Shown here: in pieces, positions 17,110-25,377 of the stretch | Layout of the letters: the number at the start of each line of letters is the position of its first letter | How positions within the stretch are numbered: position 1 is the stretch's first letter | Assembly (NCBI RefSeq): GCF_012933385.1 | Contig: NZ_JABBPN010000005.1 | Coordinates: forward strand, 124,001 to 188,000 | Reading direction: 5' to 3' | Length of the DNA stretch: 64,000 nucleotides | Source: Paenibacillus lemnae | GTDB taxonomy: Bacteria; Bacillota; Bacilli; Paenibacillales; Paenibacillaceae | Position numbers and translations under genes: made by a program | The notes under the pieces: model-generated | What the model was told of the DNA's origin: nothing | The model's database searches: none | What the model saw: the letters and a program-made list of their open reading frames with translations, nothing else

Positions 17110-18303
17110 ATGGGGATGAATGTACTGTCGACCGGTATGGGCTGGATTGATATTCAGCATGGTGGATTGAACCGGTATTTTGCAGATTATACCCAGGCCT
17201 TGAAAGACTATGGTCATAAGGGAATGGGTGTTGTGGTCGCTCCAAATGGGGCACAGCTCCCACAGGATCGGAACATTAATAATGCAACGGATGATATACA
17301 GGTCAATCATTTTCTAAACCGCATGAAGCGGGTACGGCATCATGCTGTGCGTGCCGTGCAAAGCTTTCAGCCGGATGTGTTCAATCCGCATTTTGCCTTT
17401 TATACCACGATGGTGACCCGACGACAAATCCCTCTTCATGTTCCGATCGTTACGCATTTTCATGGACCATGGGCTATGGAATCCAGGGTCGAGGAGAAGA
17501 GTACTGCCAGCCTCATGAATGAAGCCCGTTTCTGGCTCAAAAAACAGGTAGAACAGCTGACCTACCGACGTTCCGACAGCTTTATCGTACTCAGTGAATA
17601 TTTCCGCAGTGTACTCACGGATACCTACGGGGTTGACCAGCAAAAGATCCATATCATCCCTGGTGCCGTGGATCATCATCTGTTCCAGCCTCATCACGAC
17701 CGGGACGGATTAAGATCCGAAATGGGGCTTGCCCCAGGTCAGAATGTATTGTTCTGCATCCGGAGGCTGGTTCGCCGGATGGGCATTGACCGCCTGATCC
17801 AGGCGATGGTGGATATCGTGAAGCAGCACCCGGACACGCTATTGTTTATCGGGGGTGACGGGCCGCTGCGATCAGAGCTGGAAGCACAAATCGTGCAGTT
17901 GAATTTGACTGCTCATGTCAAACTGCTCGGACGGATCAGCAATGAGGAATTGGTGCGGTACTATCAGGCTGCAGATATCAGCCTGGTACCGACACAGACA
18001 CTGGAGGGTTTTGGATTAATCACGGTGGAATCTTTGGCCTGCGGAACACCGGTATTAGGAACACCCTACGGAGGAACTCGGGAAATTCTTCACCAGATTT
18101 CGGGTGATTTGCTGTTTCAGGATGGTACTTCCGAGTCGATCAGCCGGAAAATTATAGATGTCTTGGAACATCCGTCATTGCTTCCTTCCCGTGAAGCGTG
18201 CCGCGAATATGTGCTTGGCCGTTACACGTGGAGCAGGGTAGCAGAGGCGGTCACCGATGTATTCTCAGAAGAAATCGATAAAAGAAAGGGTTTCCGATCA
18301 TGA
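17110..18303 (+). CDS. GT4 family glycosyltransferase
   Basis: The 397-residue protein shows the N-terminal glycine-rich acceptor loop (GGLNRYFADYTQAL), a central FIVLSEYFRSVL, VDHHLFQPH, and the donor motif LEGFGLITVESLACGTPVLG with E-x7-E. Such proteins use nucleotide sugars, often GDP-mannose, to extend lipid-linked repeat units on the cytoplasmic face. The gene follows the previous one by 21 bp with an AGGAGAG ribosome site, and its stop overlaps the next start by 4 bp, so it is coupled to the next glycosyltransferase. Confidence 0.88.
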   Translation: MGMNVLSTGMGWIDIQHGGLNRYFADYTQALKDYGHKGMGVVVAPNGAQLPQDRNINNATDDIQVNHFLNRMKRVRHHAVRAVQSFQPDVFNPHFAFYTTMVTRRQIPLHVPIVTHFHGPWAMESRVEEKSTASLMNEARFWLKKQVEQLTYRRSDSFIVLSEYFRSVLTDTYGVDQQKIHIIPGAVDHHLFQPHHDRDGLRSEMGLAPGQNVLFCIRRLVRRMGIDRLIQAMVDIVKQHPDTLLFIGGDGPLRSELEAQIVQLNLTAHVKLLGRISNEELVRYYQAADISLVPTQTLEGFGLITVESLACGTPVLGTPYGGTREILHQISGDLLFQDGTSESISRKIIDVLEHPSLLPSREACREYVLGRYTWSRVAEAVTDVFSEEIDKRKGFRS

Positions 18304-19496
18304 AAATCGCTTTTTATAATCATACCAGTGACATGAGTGGTGCGGAGATCAGTCTTTTACTGACAGCCAAACATTTGAAAAAAGCACATCCGATACTCTT
18401 TGCTCCCGAGGGGCCTCTGCTGCAAAAAGCACGCAGTCAGGGCATTGAAGTCACCGCCTTGTCCAGCTTCCGTGCAAGAATGACCCGAAATCCGTTCATG
18501 CTGATAGGATATGCGATGGGCATGCTGTTGGCAGGCTGGAAGCTCGCAAGACAGCTGAAGCGAAGCGAAGCTGATCTTGTGCACGCCAACTCCATTCGTG
18601 CAGGAATCATGGCCGGTTTATTCCGCTGGTTTCATGGTCTGCCGGTCATCTGGCATGTGCGTGACATGCCGCCCCGAGGGTTCATGGGGCAGTTGATCCG
18701 GCGTTTCGCTGCCCGCAGCGCGCAGGCCGTGATTGGCATCTCGGACTCGGTTCTTTACGCCATGGAACACGAGTCACTCGTAGACAAATGCCACCTTGTG
18801 CATAACGGAGTTGAACTCAAGCAGGCGGATCCGGCGGAACGAAGAGAGAACAGGGAGAAGGTCCGAGCAGAACTTGAAACTTCGCAGGATGCACAGGTGC
18901 TGGCCATTATTGGACAGATTGCGCCATGGAAGAGGCAGGAGGATGCGATCGAAGCTTTTTCCACGCTGGTTCGGGAGGGTCGGAATTGTGTGCTGTGGAT
19001 TGTAGGCGAAGCCAAATTCAGACCGGAGAACGAGCGTTACCTGGCGCATTTGCACGAGCGAGTCAAAGATTTACAGCTTCACAATCATGTGAAGTTTACC
19101 GGCTATAGGGAAGACGTACTGGAGATCTGCTGCGGAGCAGATCTCCTTTTATTATGTTCAGAGGACGAACCGTTCGGCCGGGTCATTATTGAAGCCATGT
19201 CACAGGGAACGCCGGTCATTGCTTCCCGGGGCGGGGGCGTGCCTGAAATTATCGAGCAGGGCCGCAGCGGATGGATGTACGAAACGGGTCATATTCAGGA
19301 GCTTACGGACCGGATCAGGCAGGTACTGGATGATGACAGGTTGTGGCGCAGTCTGAGCCATAACGGACAGCAAAGAGCTGCGGACCGCTTCTCGATTCAG
19401 CAAACGGCCGAGAAGGTGGAATTCATCTATCAGCAGCTGCTGAACAGACCCGGCACCCGAGCGTACGAACACCGCCAGGCAAAGGAGATGATGTAA
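18300..19496 (+). CDS. GT4 family glycosyltransferase
   Basis: The 398-residue protein begins KIAFYNHTSDMSGAEISLLL, a common GT4 opening with the acceptor-side glycine/acidic loop, and carries the donor motif EDEPFGRVIIEAMSQGTPVIA. The gene overlaps its upstream neighbour (ATGA) and shares one base with the downstream gene (TAATG), so translation of the three glycosyltransferases is coupled. It has no membrane segment. The acceptor and donor cannot be derived from sequence. Confidence 0.88.
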   Translation: MKIAFYNHTSDMSGAEISLLLTAKHLKKAHPILFAPEGPLLQKARSQGIEVTALSSFRARMTRNPFMLIGYAMGMLLAGWKLARQLKRSEADLVHANSIRAGIMAGLFRWFHGLPVIWHVRDMPPRGFMGQLIRRFAARSAQAVIGISDSVLYAMEHESLVDKCHLVHNGVELKQADPAERRENREKVRAELETSQDAQVLAIIGQIAPWKRQEDAIEAFSTLVREGRNCVLWIVGEAKFRPENERYLAHLHERVKDLQLHNHVKFTGYREDVLEICCGADLLLLCSEDEPFGRVIIEAMSQGTPVIASRGGGVPEIIEQGRSGWMYETGHIQELTDRIRQVLDDDRLWRSLSHNGQQRAADRFSIQQTAEKVEFIYQQLLNRPGTRAYEHRQAKEMM

Positions 19497-20635
19497 TGTC
19501 TGAGCTGAAGGTTGCCATCGTCCATGACTACCTGAACCAGATGGGCGGGGCAGAACGGGTCGTCGCGGTATTTCACAAAATGTTTCCCGATGCCCCGATC
19601 TATACAACCATTGCCGACTATAGCAAGCTGCTGCCGGAACTGCAGGATGCCGACATCCGAACTACCTGGATGCAGAACATTCCAGGTATCCTCAGCCGGT
19701 TCAAGCTGTTCTTCTGGCTGTATCCCTTTGCGGTGCGGTCTATGAAGCTAAAAGGCTATGATCTGATCCTGAGCTCCAGCAGTGCTTATGCCAAGGGAGC
19801 GCGTAAAGACCGCGGCAGCCTGCATGCATGCTACTGCCATACTCCGATGCGGTTTGCCTGGAACTTTGAAGGATACATGGAAGGGATGCAGGTGCCCAAA
19901 GCGGTAAAAAAGGCGGCCAAATGGCTCACATATCCATTACAGGCCTGGGACCGGAGAAACTCCAAGGCAGTGGACCGGCTGATTGCCAATTCAACGACCA
20001 TTAAAGACCGGATCCGCGACTGCTATGGCGTTCATGCGCCGGTTATTTTTCCTCCAGTGGATATCGACCGGTTTGAGATCAGTGACAGGGAGGCTGAAGA
20101 TTATTTCCTGGTTGTCTCCCGGCTGGTCTCTTATAAAAAGATTGATCTCGCGGTCAAAGCCTGTACCCGGACAGGTCAGCGTCTGCTGATCGTAGGGGAC
20201 GGCCCGGACCGTCAACGGCTGGAAAGCATGGCTGGAGAGACCGTCACGTTTCTTGGGCGGGAAAGTGATGAGCAGGTTGTTACCCGGATGCAGCACTGCA
20301 AAGCCTTGATTTTTCCGGGGATTGAGGATTTCGGCATCACCCCCCTGGAGGTCAATGCCTGCGGCAGGCCGATCATCGCATACCGGGAAGGCGGCGCACT
20401 GGATACGGTGGCAGCCGGTAAAACGGGGCTCTTTTTCGAAGAACAATCGGTGCATTCATTAATTTCCGCGATCAAGCGATTTGAAGACCATACATGGGAC
20501 CAAGCCGTCATTCGCCGTCATGCCGAGGCATTCAGTGAACAGGTGTTTATCGAGCGGCTGACGTCCTGCATACAAGGGATGGTTGATACAGAACAGGTAC
20601 AGGCCAGGATGACCCAGGCAGAAAGGAGCTCGTAA
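19496..20635 (+). CDS. GT4 glycosyltransferase, WbaZ-like
   Basis: The 379-residue protein opens VAIVHDYLNQMGGAERVV and has YCHTPMRFAW, RLIANSTTIKDRI, PPVDIDRF and FPGIEDFGITPLEVNACGRP. This set is typical of WbaZ-type mannosyltransferases of O-antigen and EPS loci. The mannosyl donor would fit the GDP-mannose pyrophosphorylase gene that follows one base after its stop. It is the last of five GT4 genes; together with the priming enzyme this implies a repeat unit of about six sugars, if each adds one. Confidence 0.87.
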   Translation: MSELKVAIVHDYLNQMGGAERVVAVFHKMFPDAPIYTTIADYSKLLPELQDADIRTTWMQNIPGILSRFKLFFWLYPFAVRSMKLKGYDLILSSSSAYAKGARKDRGSLHACYCHTPMRFAWNFEGYMEGMQVPKAVKKAAKWLTYPLQAWDRRNSKAVDRLIANSTTIKDRIRDCYGVHAPVIFPPVDIDRFEISDREAEDYFLVVSRLVSYKKIDLAVKACTRTGQRLLIVGDGPDRQRLESMAGETVTFLGRESDEQVVTRMQHCKALIFPGIEDFGITPLEVNACGRPIIAYREGGALDTVAAGKTGLFFEEQSVHSLISAIKRFEDHTWDQAVIRRHAEAFSEQVFIERLTSCIQGMVDTEQVQARMTQAERSS

Positions 20636-20636
20636 T

Positions 20637-22043
20637 ATGCAGATTGTATTGCTGTCCGGAGGCAGCGGGCACCGTTTGTGGCCCCTGTCCAACGAAACAA
20701 GATCCAAGCAGTTTCTCAAAATATTGAACAATGAATCCGGAACACGGGAGTCGATGGTACAGCGGGTTTGGAGCCAGCTGGGACAGATGAATCTTCAGCA
20801 GTCTGCCATGGTGGCTACAGGCAAATCTCAGGTTGAGCTGCTTCAGAACCAGCTCGGTTACGAAGTGGAGATGATCGTCGAGCCAGAACGCAGAGATACA
20901 TTTCCGGCAATCGCATTAGCAGCATGCTACCTGTATTCGGTCAAAGGTGTCAGCCTTGACGAGGTGGCAGCCGTTCTTCCGGTGGATCCGTATGTCGAGA
21001 ATCATTTTTTTCAAAAAGTTCAGGATTTGGAAGCCCTGCTGCAGGAAAGCGGAGCTGACCTCGGATTAATCGGCGTCACGCCGGATCACCCTTCTTCCAA
21101 ATTTGGGTACATCGTTCCGGCAGGTCATGAGGCAGCCAGCAATGGGGCCTCTTATTATCATGTCAGCCATTTTGTTGAAAAGCCGGATGAGCAGCAGGCT
21201 CGTCATCTGATGGAACAGTCTGCGCTTTGGAACTGCGGGGTGTTTGCATTCCGTCTCGGGTATATCATTCAGTATCTTATCGATCATTCCCTGCCGATCC
21301 AATATGACGAAATGCTGAGACAGTACGGCCGCATGGATAAAATCAGCTTTGATTATGCTGTAGTGGAGCAAGCGCAGCACATCGTTGCAATCCCGTATCA
21401 GGGAGTCTGGAAGGACCTGGGGACGTGGGATGTGCTGACTGAAGAAATTCATACTCCGCTGGTGGGCAAGGGGACTTTGACTGAGGATTCCTTCAATACG
21501 CATATTATCAATGAATTGGACATTCCGATTACGGTGATTGGTGCGCCAAATCTGATTGTGGCTGCAAGTCCTGACGGGATTCTGGTGTCTGACAAGAATG
21601 CCAGTATGAGAATCAAGGAAGTGCTTCAGTTTGGGGATCAACGTCCGATGTATGAAGAACGGCGCTGGGGCCGTTACCGTGTGCTGGATTATATCAAATA
21701 TCCCAGCGGATCTGAAGTGCTGACGAAGCGAATCTGTATCCTGCAGGGTAAGAACCTGAGCTACCAATATCATCTGCTGCGCAGTGAGGTATGGACGGTC
21801 GTATCTGGACGCGGTGAGATGATCCTGGATGGAGAGATCCGGTCTTTAGAGACGGGGGATGTTATCGTCATTCCGGCCCAGGCTAAACACAGTCTGCGCG
21901 CCGCGACAGATCTTGAAATTATTGAGGTGCAAACCGGGAGTGATCTGATTGAGGATGATATCGTCCGGCTTGCTTACGATTGGGACGAAATCAACATGAT
22001 GGTTTTAAACGAGCAGAAAGAATCACTTGAGACACGGTCTTAA
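20637..22043 (+). CDS. manC: mannose-1-phosphate guanylyltransferase (ManC type, with cupin domain)
   Basis: This 468-residue protein has an N-terminal nucleotidyltransferase domain, LLSGGSGHRLWPLSNETRSKQFL, FVEKPD and NCGVFAFR, and a C-terminal cupin domain around 350-455 (QYHLLRSEVW, then PAQAKHS) as in type II phosphomannose isomerases. In the signature the usual GTRLWP is GHRLWP here. It makes GDP-mannose; the cupin keeps the Gln, His, Glu and His positions, so isomerase activity is possible. The ATG lies one base after the preceding stop. Confidence 0.9.
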   Translation: MQIVLLSGGSGHRLWPLSNETRSKQFLKILNNESGTRESMVQRVWSQLGQMNLQQSAMVATGKSQVELLQNQLGYEVEMIVEPERRDTFPAIALAACYLYSVKGVSLDEVAAVLPVDPYVENHFFQKVQDLEALLQESGADLGLIGVTPDHPSSKFGYIVPAGHEAASNGASYYHVSHFVEKPDEQQARHLMEQSALWNCGVFAFRLGYIIQYLIDHSLPIQYDEMLRQYGRMDKISFDYAVVEQAQHIVAIPYQGVWKDLGTWDVLTEEIHTPLVGKGTLTEDSFNTHIINELDIPITVIGAPNLIVAASPDGILVSDKNASMRIKEVLQFGDQRPMYEERRWGRYRVLDYIKYPSGSEVLTKRICILQGKNLSYQYHLLRSEVWTVVSGRGEMILDGEIRSLETGDVIVIPAQAKHSLRAATDLEIIEVQTGSDLIEDDIVRLAYDWDEINMMVLNEQKESLETRS

Positions 22044-22056
22044 AGGAGTGGATACA

Positions 22057-23394
22057 TTGAAGATCACGGTCATTGGAGCAGGGTATGTAGGATTGGTATC
22101 CGGTGTCTGTTTCGCAGAGCTGGGTCATGAAGTAACTTGTATCGATAATGTGGAACAAAAAATCAAACAGCTCAATCAGGGCGAGGTACCCATTTACGAA
22201 CTCGGCCTCCAGCCGCTGATTGCGGACAATATGGAAAAGGGCACACTGGCCTTTTCCACGGAGCTGGCCTCCTCGGTTAAACAGGCTGATGTTGTCATCA
22301 TTGCGGTAGGAACACCGTCGCTGCCCAATGGCCAGGCCAATCTGAGCTATATTGAACAGGCGGCGAAAGAAATCGGTATGGCGCTGAGCGGTTATACGGT
22401 CATCGTCACGAAGAGCACGGTTCCGGTAGGAACCAATGAGAAGGTCAGAGCGATTATCGCCCAGCACACGGATGAGGAGTTTGATGTGGCTTCTGTTCCG
22501 GAGTTTCTGCGGGAAGGGACCGCGGTCATGGACACGATGAACCCGGACCGGATCATTATCGGAACGGACAGCCAGAGAGCAGAAGAGCGTCTGATTGAGC
22601 TGCATCACAGCCTGACGTCCAACATCATCGTGACAGATATCCGAAGTGCCGAGATGATCAAATATGCGTCAAATGCATTTTTGGCAACCAAAATCTCATT
22701 TATCAATGAAATCGCGAATATCTGTGAAAAAGTAGGAGCTGATGTGACGCAAGTCGCCCATGGTATGGGGTACGACAAGCGCATCGGCTCTTCTTTTTTG
22801 AAGGCAGGCATTGGCTATGGCGGATCCTGCTTTCCTAAGGATACACAGGCACTGATCCAGATTGCCGGACAAATGGATTATGATTTCAAGCTGCTGAAGT
22901 CTGTTGTTGAAGTGAACCGCGAGCAGCGCTTGAATATCATTCACAAGCTCGAAAGCCTGCTGGAAGGACTGAAGGGCAGAACGATTGCAGTCTGGGGTCT
23001 GGCATTCAAGCCTGAGACCGATGATGTCCGGGAAGCTCCGGCATTTGAGATCATTGCAGCATTACGGGAGCGGGGCGCTTTTGTCAAAGCGTACGATCCG
23101 ATTGCTGCACCCAATTTTGAAGCACAGTATGGTTCGGATGGAATTGCGTACTGTGAGGATGCCCGGGAAGCGGCCTGGCAGGCGGATGCGCTCTGTATCT
23201 TGACAGAGTGGGGAGAGTTCCAGCAGGTGTCGCCATCTGAGATTCAGGAATGGCTGAAATCGCCGTACTTGATCGACGGCCGGAATGTGTATGATCAGGA
23301 TCAGCTTGCCGGCACGCAGCTGGTTTATTACTCGGTAGGTCGTCCTGGAATGAACAAAGGGATGAGGGAAGAAGTGCCTCTGCTGTCCCTATGA
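22057..23394 (+). CDS. ugd: UDP-glucose 6-dehydrogenase
   Basis: The start is best placed at TTG 22057, eight bases after AAAGGAG, giving 445 residues that open KITVIGAGYVGLVSGVCFAE, the Rossmann GxGxxG for NAD. The catalytic Cys is in GYGGSCFPKDTQAL, with the usual Asn/Lys in SNAFLATKISFINE. It oxidises the product of GalU to UDP-glucuronate, so the EPS probably contains glucuronic acid and is acidic. Its stop overlaps the start of the lasso-associated nucleotidyltransferase gene by 4 bp, which fuses EPS and lasso genes into one operon. Confidence 0.93.
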   Translation: MKITVIGAGYVGLVSGVCFAELGHEVTCIDNVEQKIKQLNQGEVPIYELGLQPLIADNMEKGTLAFSTELASSVKQADVVIIAVGTPSLPNGQANLSYIEQAAKEIGMALSGYTVIVTKSTVPVGTNEKVRAIIAQHTDEEFDVASVPEFLREGTAVMDTMNPDRIIIGTDSQRAEERLIELHHSLTSNIIVTDIRSAEMIKYASNAFLATKISFINEIANICEKVGADVTQVAHGMGYDKRIGSSFLKAGIGYGGSCFPKDTQALIQIAGQMDYDFKLLKSVVEVNREQRLNIIHKLESLLEGLKGRTIAVWGLAFKPETDDVREAPAFEIIAALRERGAFVKAYDPIAAPNFEAQYGSDGIAYCEDAREAAWQADALCILTEWGEFQQVSPSEIQEWLKSPYLIDGRNVYDQDQLAGTQLVYYSVGRPGMNKGMREEVPLLSL

Positions 23395-24584
23395 CCACAT
23401 CTCATATGATAGCGTGGGGCTCCAGGCGTGCCGTGGAACTTGATCGGAGCGAAGTATCTCAAGAGCTGTCCTTGCTGCTCCATCTGCTGCAGGATGATTC
23501 GCAGCAGGAAATAATATCACAGGATAACCTTCATGATCTGGATTGGGATCGGTTTATGAAGCTGGTCTCACATCACCGTGTATTTCCGCTGGTATATTTG
23601 AAGCTGAAGGAGTGGGATCCTGCACGTATTCCTGCCAGGGTGATACAGACACTCCGGCATCAGTATCATACCAATACGATGAGAATGCTTCATCTTGGCG
23701 GAGAAATGAGCCGGATCTGTGAGACCTTGGCTCAGGGCGGTATCCGGACGCTGGTCTTGAAGGGACCGGCGCTCGCGCTGCAGCTATACGGCGATGTATC
23801 GCACAGAACCTCCAAAGATCTGGATCTGCTTGTCGATGCAGAGGATGTAGAGAAGGCGGAAGAAATCCTGCTGGAGCTGGGGTATGAACTGCAGGATGAG
23901 CGTGTGCTGGGCAACTGGAAAAAAACAAGTCACCATCTCTCCTATGAACATCCGAAGCACGGCGTTCAGATTGAGATTCATTGGCGGCTCAATCCGCATT
24001 TCAGTAAAGCTTATGCCTTTGACGCGCTTTGGACACGGAAGCAGGAAATCCGTCTCTCCAATCAGACATTGTACGGTCTCGGGGATGAAGATCTGCTCTG
24101 CTATCTGACTGACCATGGAGCAAGGCATGGCTGGTTCAGGCTGCGGTGGCTTCTGGATATTGTGAAGCTTCTTCCGAGGCTGGATGCAGGGCGGGTGAAG
24201 TTGCATTTTGAGCAGTATGGAGGACATGAGGCTGCTGGCCAGGCATGGATTCTTTCCTCATCGCTGCTTCAGGCCAGGATTCCGGCAGAGCTTACTGCAT
24301 ATATGATGTACCCAAAGTGCCAGCGCCTGGCCGGCATGTCGCTTCACTATATCCTGAGAATAGTGCAGCTCAATCCTGTGCCCGAAAAAAGCGTGGCGCT
24401 CCACTATAACGCATATCTGTTTCTATTGATGTCTGGAAGACAAAGGGCAGCCTACATCCTCAATAAATGCATTCCGAATTCGAGGGATGCCGTGCAGCTG
24501 CCGCTGCCAAGAACCCTGCATTTTTTATATATTCCTCTCCGTCCCTTTTTATGGCTTTGGCGAAGAAGAAAGCGTGCCGTTTAA
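23391..24584 (+). CDS. lasso-cluster nucleotidyltransferase-like protein (N protein)
   Basis: The 397-residue protein has the NTP_transf_5-type core TLVLKGPALALQLYGD followed by RTSKDLDLLVD, the D-x-D pair of the nucleotidyltransferase fold, at about 125-145. Proteins of this family recur in Bacillota lasso clusters that also have the kinase; in the pseudomycoidin cluster the homologue was reported, as I recall, to add hexoses to the phosphorylated C-terminus. It starts in a 4-bp overlap with ugd, next to genes that make UDP-glucose, UDP-glucuronate and GDP-mannose, so sugar nucleotides from the EPS pathway could feed peptide tailoring. That link is inference. Confidence 0.82.
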   Translation: MTTSHMIAWGSRRAVELDRSEVSQELSLLLHLLQDDSQQEIISQDNLHDLDWDRFMKLVSHHRVFPLVYLKLKEWDPARIPARVIQTLRHQYHTNTMRMLHLGGEMSRICETLAQGGIRTLVLKGPALALQLYGDVSHRTSKDLDLLVDAEDVEKAEEILLELGYELQDERVLGNWKKTSHHLSYEHPKHGVQIEIHWRLNPHFSKAYAFDALWTRKQEIRLSNQTLYGLGDEDLLCYLTDHGARHGWFRLRWLLDIVKLLPRLDAGRVKLHFEQYGGHEAAGQAWILSSSLLQARIPAELTAYMMYPKCQRLAGMSLHYILRIVQLNPVPEKSVALHYNAYLFLLMSGRQRAAYILNKCIPNSRDAVQLPLPRTLHFLYIPLRPFLWLWRRRKRAV

Positions 24585-24613
24585 ATTTGAATTGAAATCG
24601 GGAGGTTAAAACG

Positions 24614-24907
24614 ATGAACACAGAGGTTATTTCCGGTGAAGACAAGATTGTCCAATCTGAAGGTTTTTTTGTCAGCGATATGGATGGTGAGAAGGTCATG
24701 ATGAGCATTCAGCACGGGAAGTATTATAATCTGGGCCGCATCGGCGGGCGGATTTGGGAGCTTGCCCATAGCCCTGTCACGATCTCCGGTATGGTGGAAC
24801 AGCTGGTGTCGGAATACGACATTGAACCGGAAGTATGCGAGCAGCAGGTACGTGCTTTCCTGAAACAGCTGGCAGACGAAGGACTTGTACAGGTGAGTAA
24901 GTCCTAA
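24614..24907 (+). CDS. lasso peptide leader-binding protein B1 (RRE/PqqD-like)
   Basis: The 97-residue protein has the PqqD-like fold typical of RiPP recognition elements: beta strands around VQSEGFFVSDMDGEKVMM, then KYYNLGRIGGRIWELA, a helix (TISGMVEQLVSEYD) and a last helix ending in a hydrophobic FLKQLADEGLV. B1 binds the precursor leader and presents it to B2. Its partner precursor lies at 2.8 kb on the other strand. ATG 24614 follows GGGAGG; the stop codon shares a base with the B2 start (TAATG). Confidence 0.92.
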   Translation: MNTEVISGEDKIVQSEGFFVSDMDGEKVMMSIQHGKYYNLGRIGGRIWELAHSPVTISGMVEQLVSEYDIEPEVCEQQVRAFLKQLADEGLVQVSKS

Positions 24908-25365
24908 TGCGCCTGCTTCGGAAAGCACGCCGCTTTATGACCTGCAGTCCGGCCATGAAATGGATGCTGATAGAAGCTTTCTTTTATCTGGCCTGGGGAC
25001 GTATTTTCAAGCTGCTCCCCTTTGCCAAGGCTGCCTCTTCCCTCGGAGAACATATGAAAGAAACACCCTTTACACCTGCTTCACAGCAGGAAATGCTTCT
25101 CATGCGCCAAGTTTCCAAGGCTGTTCATACGATGAGCAGAGTGACCTGGTGGGAAAGCCAGTGTCTGGTCAAAGCGGTCGCAGCGATGAAAATGCTGGAA
25201 CGAAGGGGCATTCCGAGTACACTCTACCTGGGAAGCGGAAGAGATGATACAGGGCACATGGCAGCCCACGCCTGGCTCCGCAGCGGCTCCTATATTCTGA
25301 CGGGAAAAGAAGGGCATGAGAAGTATGCTGTCGTTGGGATTTTCGGGAATAGCATAAGCACGTAA
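24907..25365 (+). CDS. lasso peptide leader peptidase B2 (transglutaminase-like)
   Basis: The 152-residue protein belongs to the transglutaminase-like cysteine proteases of lasso clusters. The catalytic Cys lies in WWESQCLVKA (around residue 82) and the His in MAAHAWLRSGSYIL (around 117), followed by an acidic stretch. B2 cuts the leader after Met19 of the precursor to expose the ring N-terminus. Length is usual for free-standing B2 proteins. It is translationally coupled to B1 and followed closely by the exporter gene. Confidence 0.92.
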   Translation: MRLLRKARRFMTCSPAMKWMLIEAFFYLAWGRIFKLLPFAKAASSLGEHMKETPFTPASQQEMLLMRQVSKAVHTMSRVTWWESQCLVKAVAAMKMLERRGIPSTLYLGSGRDDTGHMAAHAWLRSGSYILTGKEGHEKYAVVGIFGNSIST

Positions 25366-25377
25366 GGAGTTTTGCAT

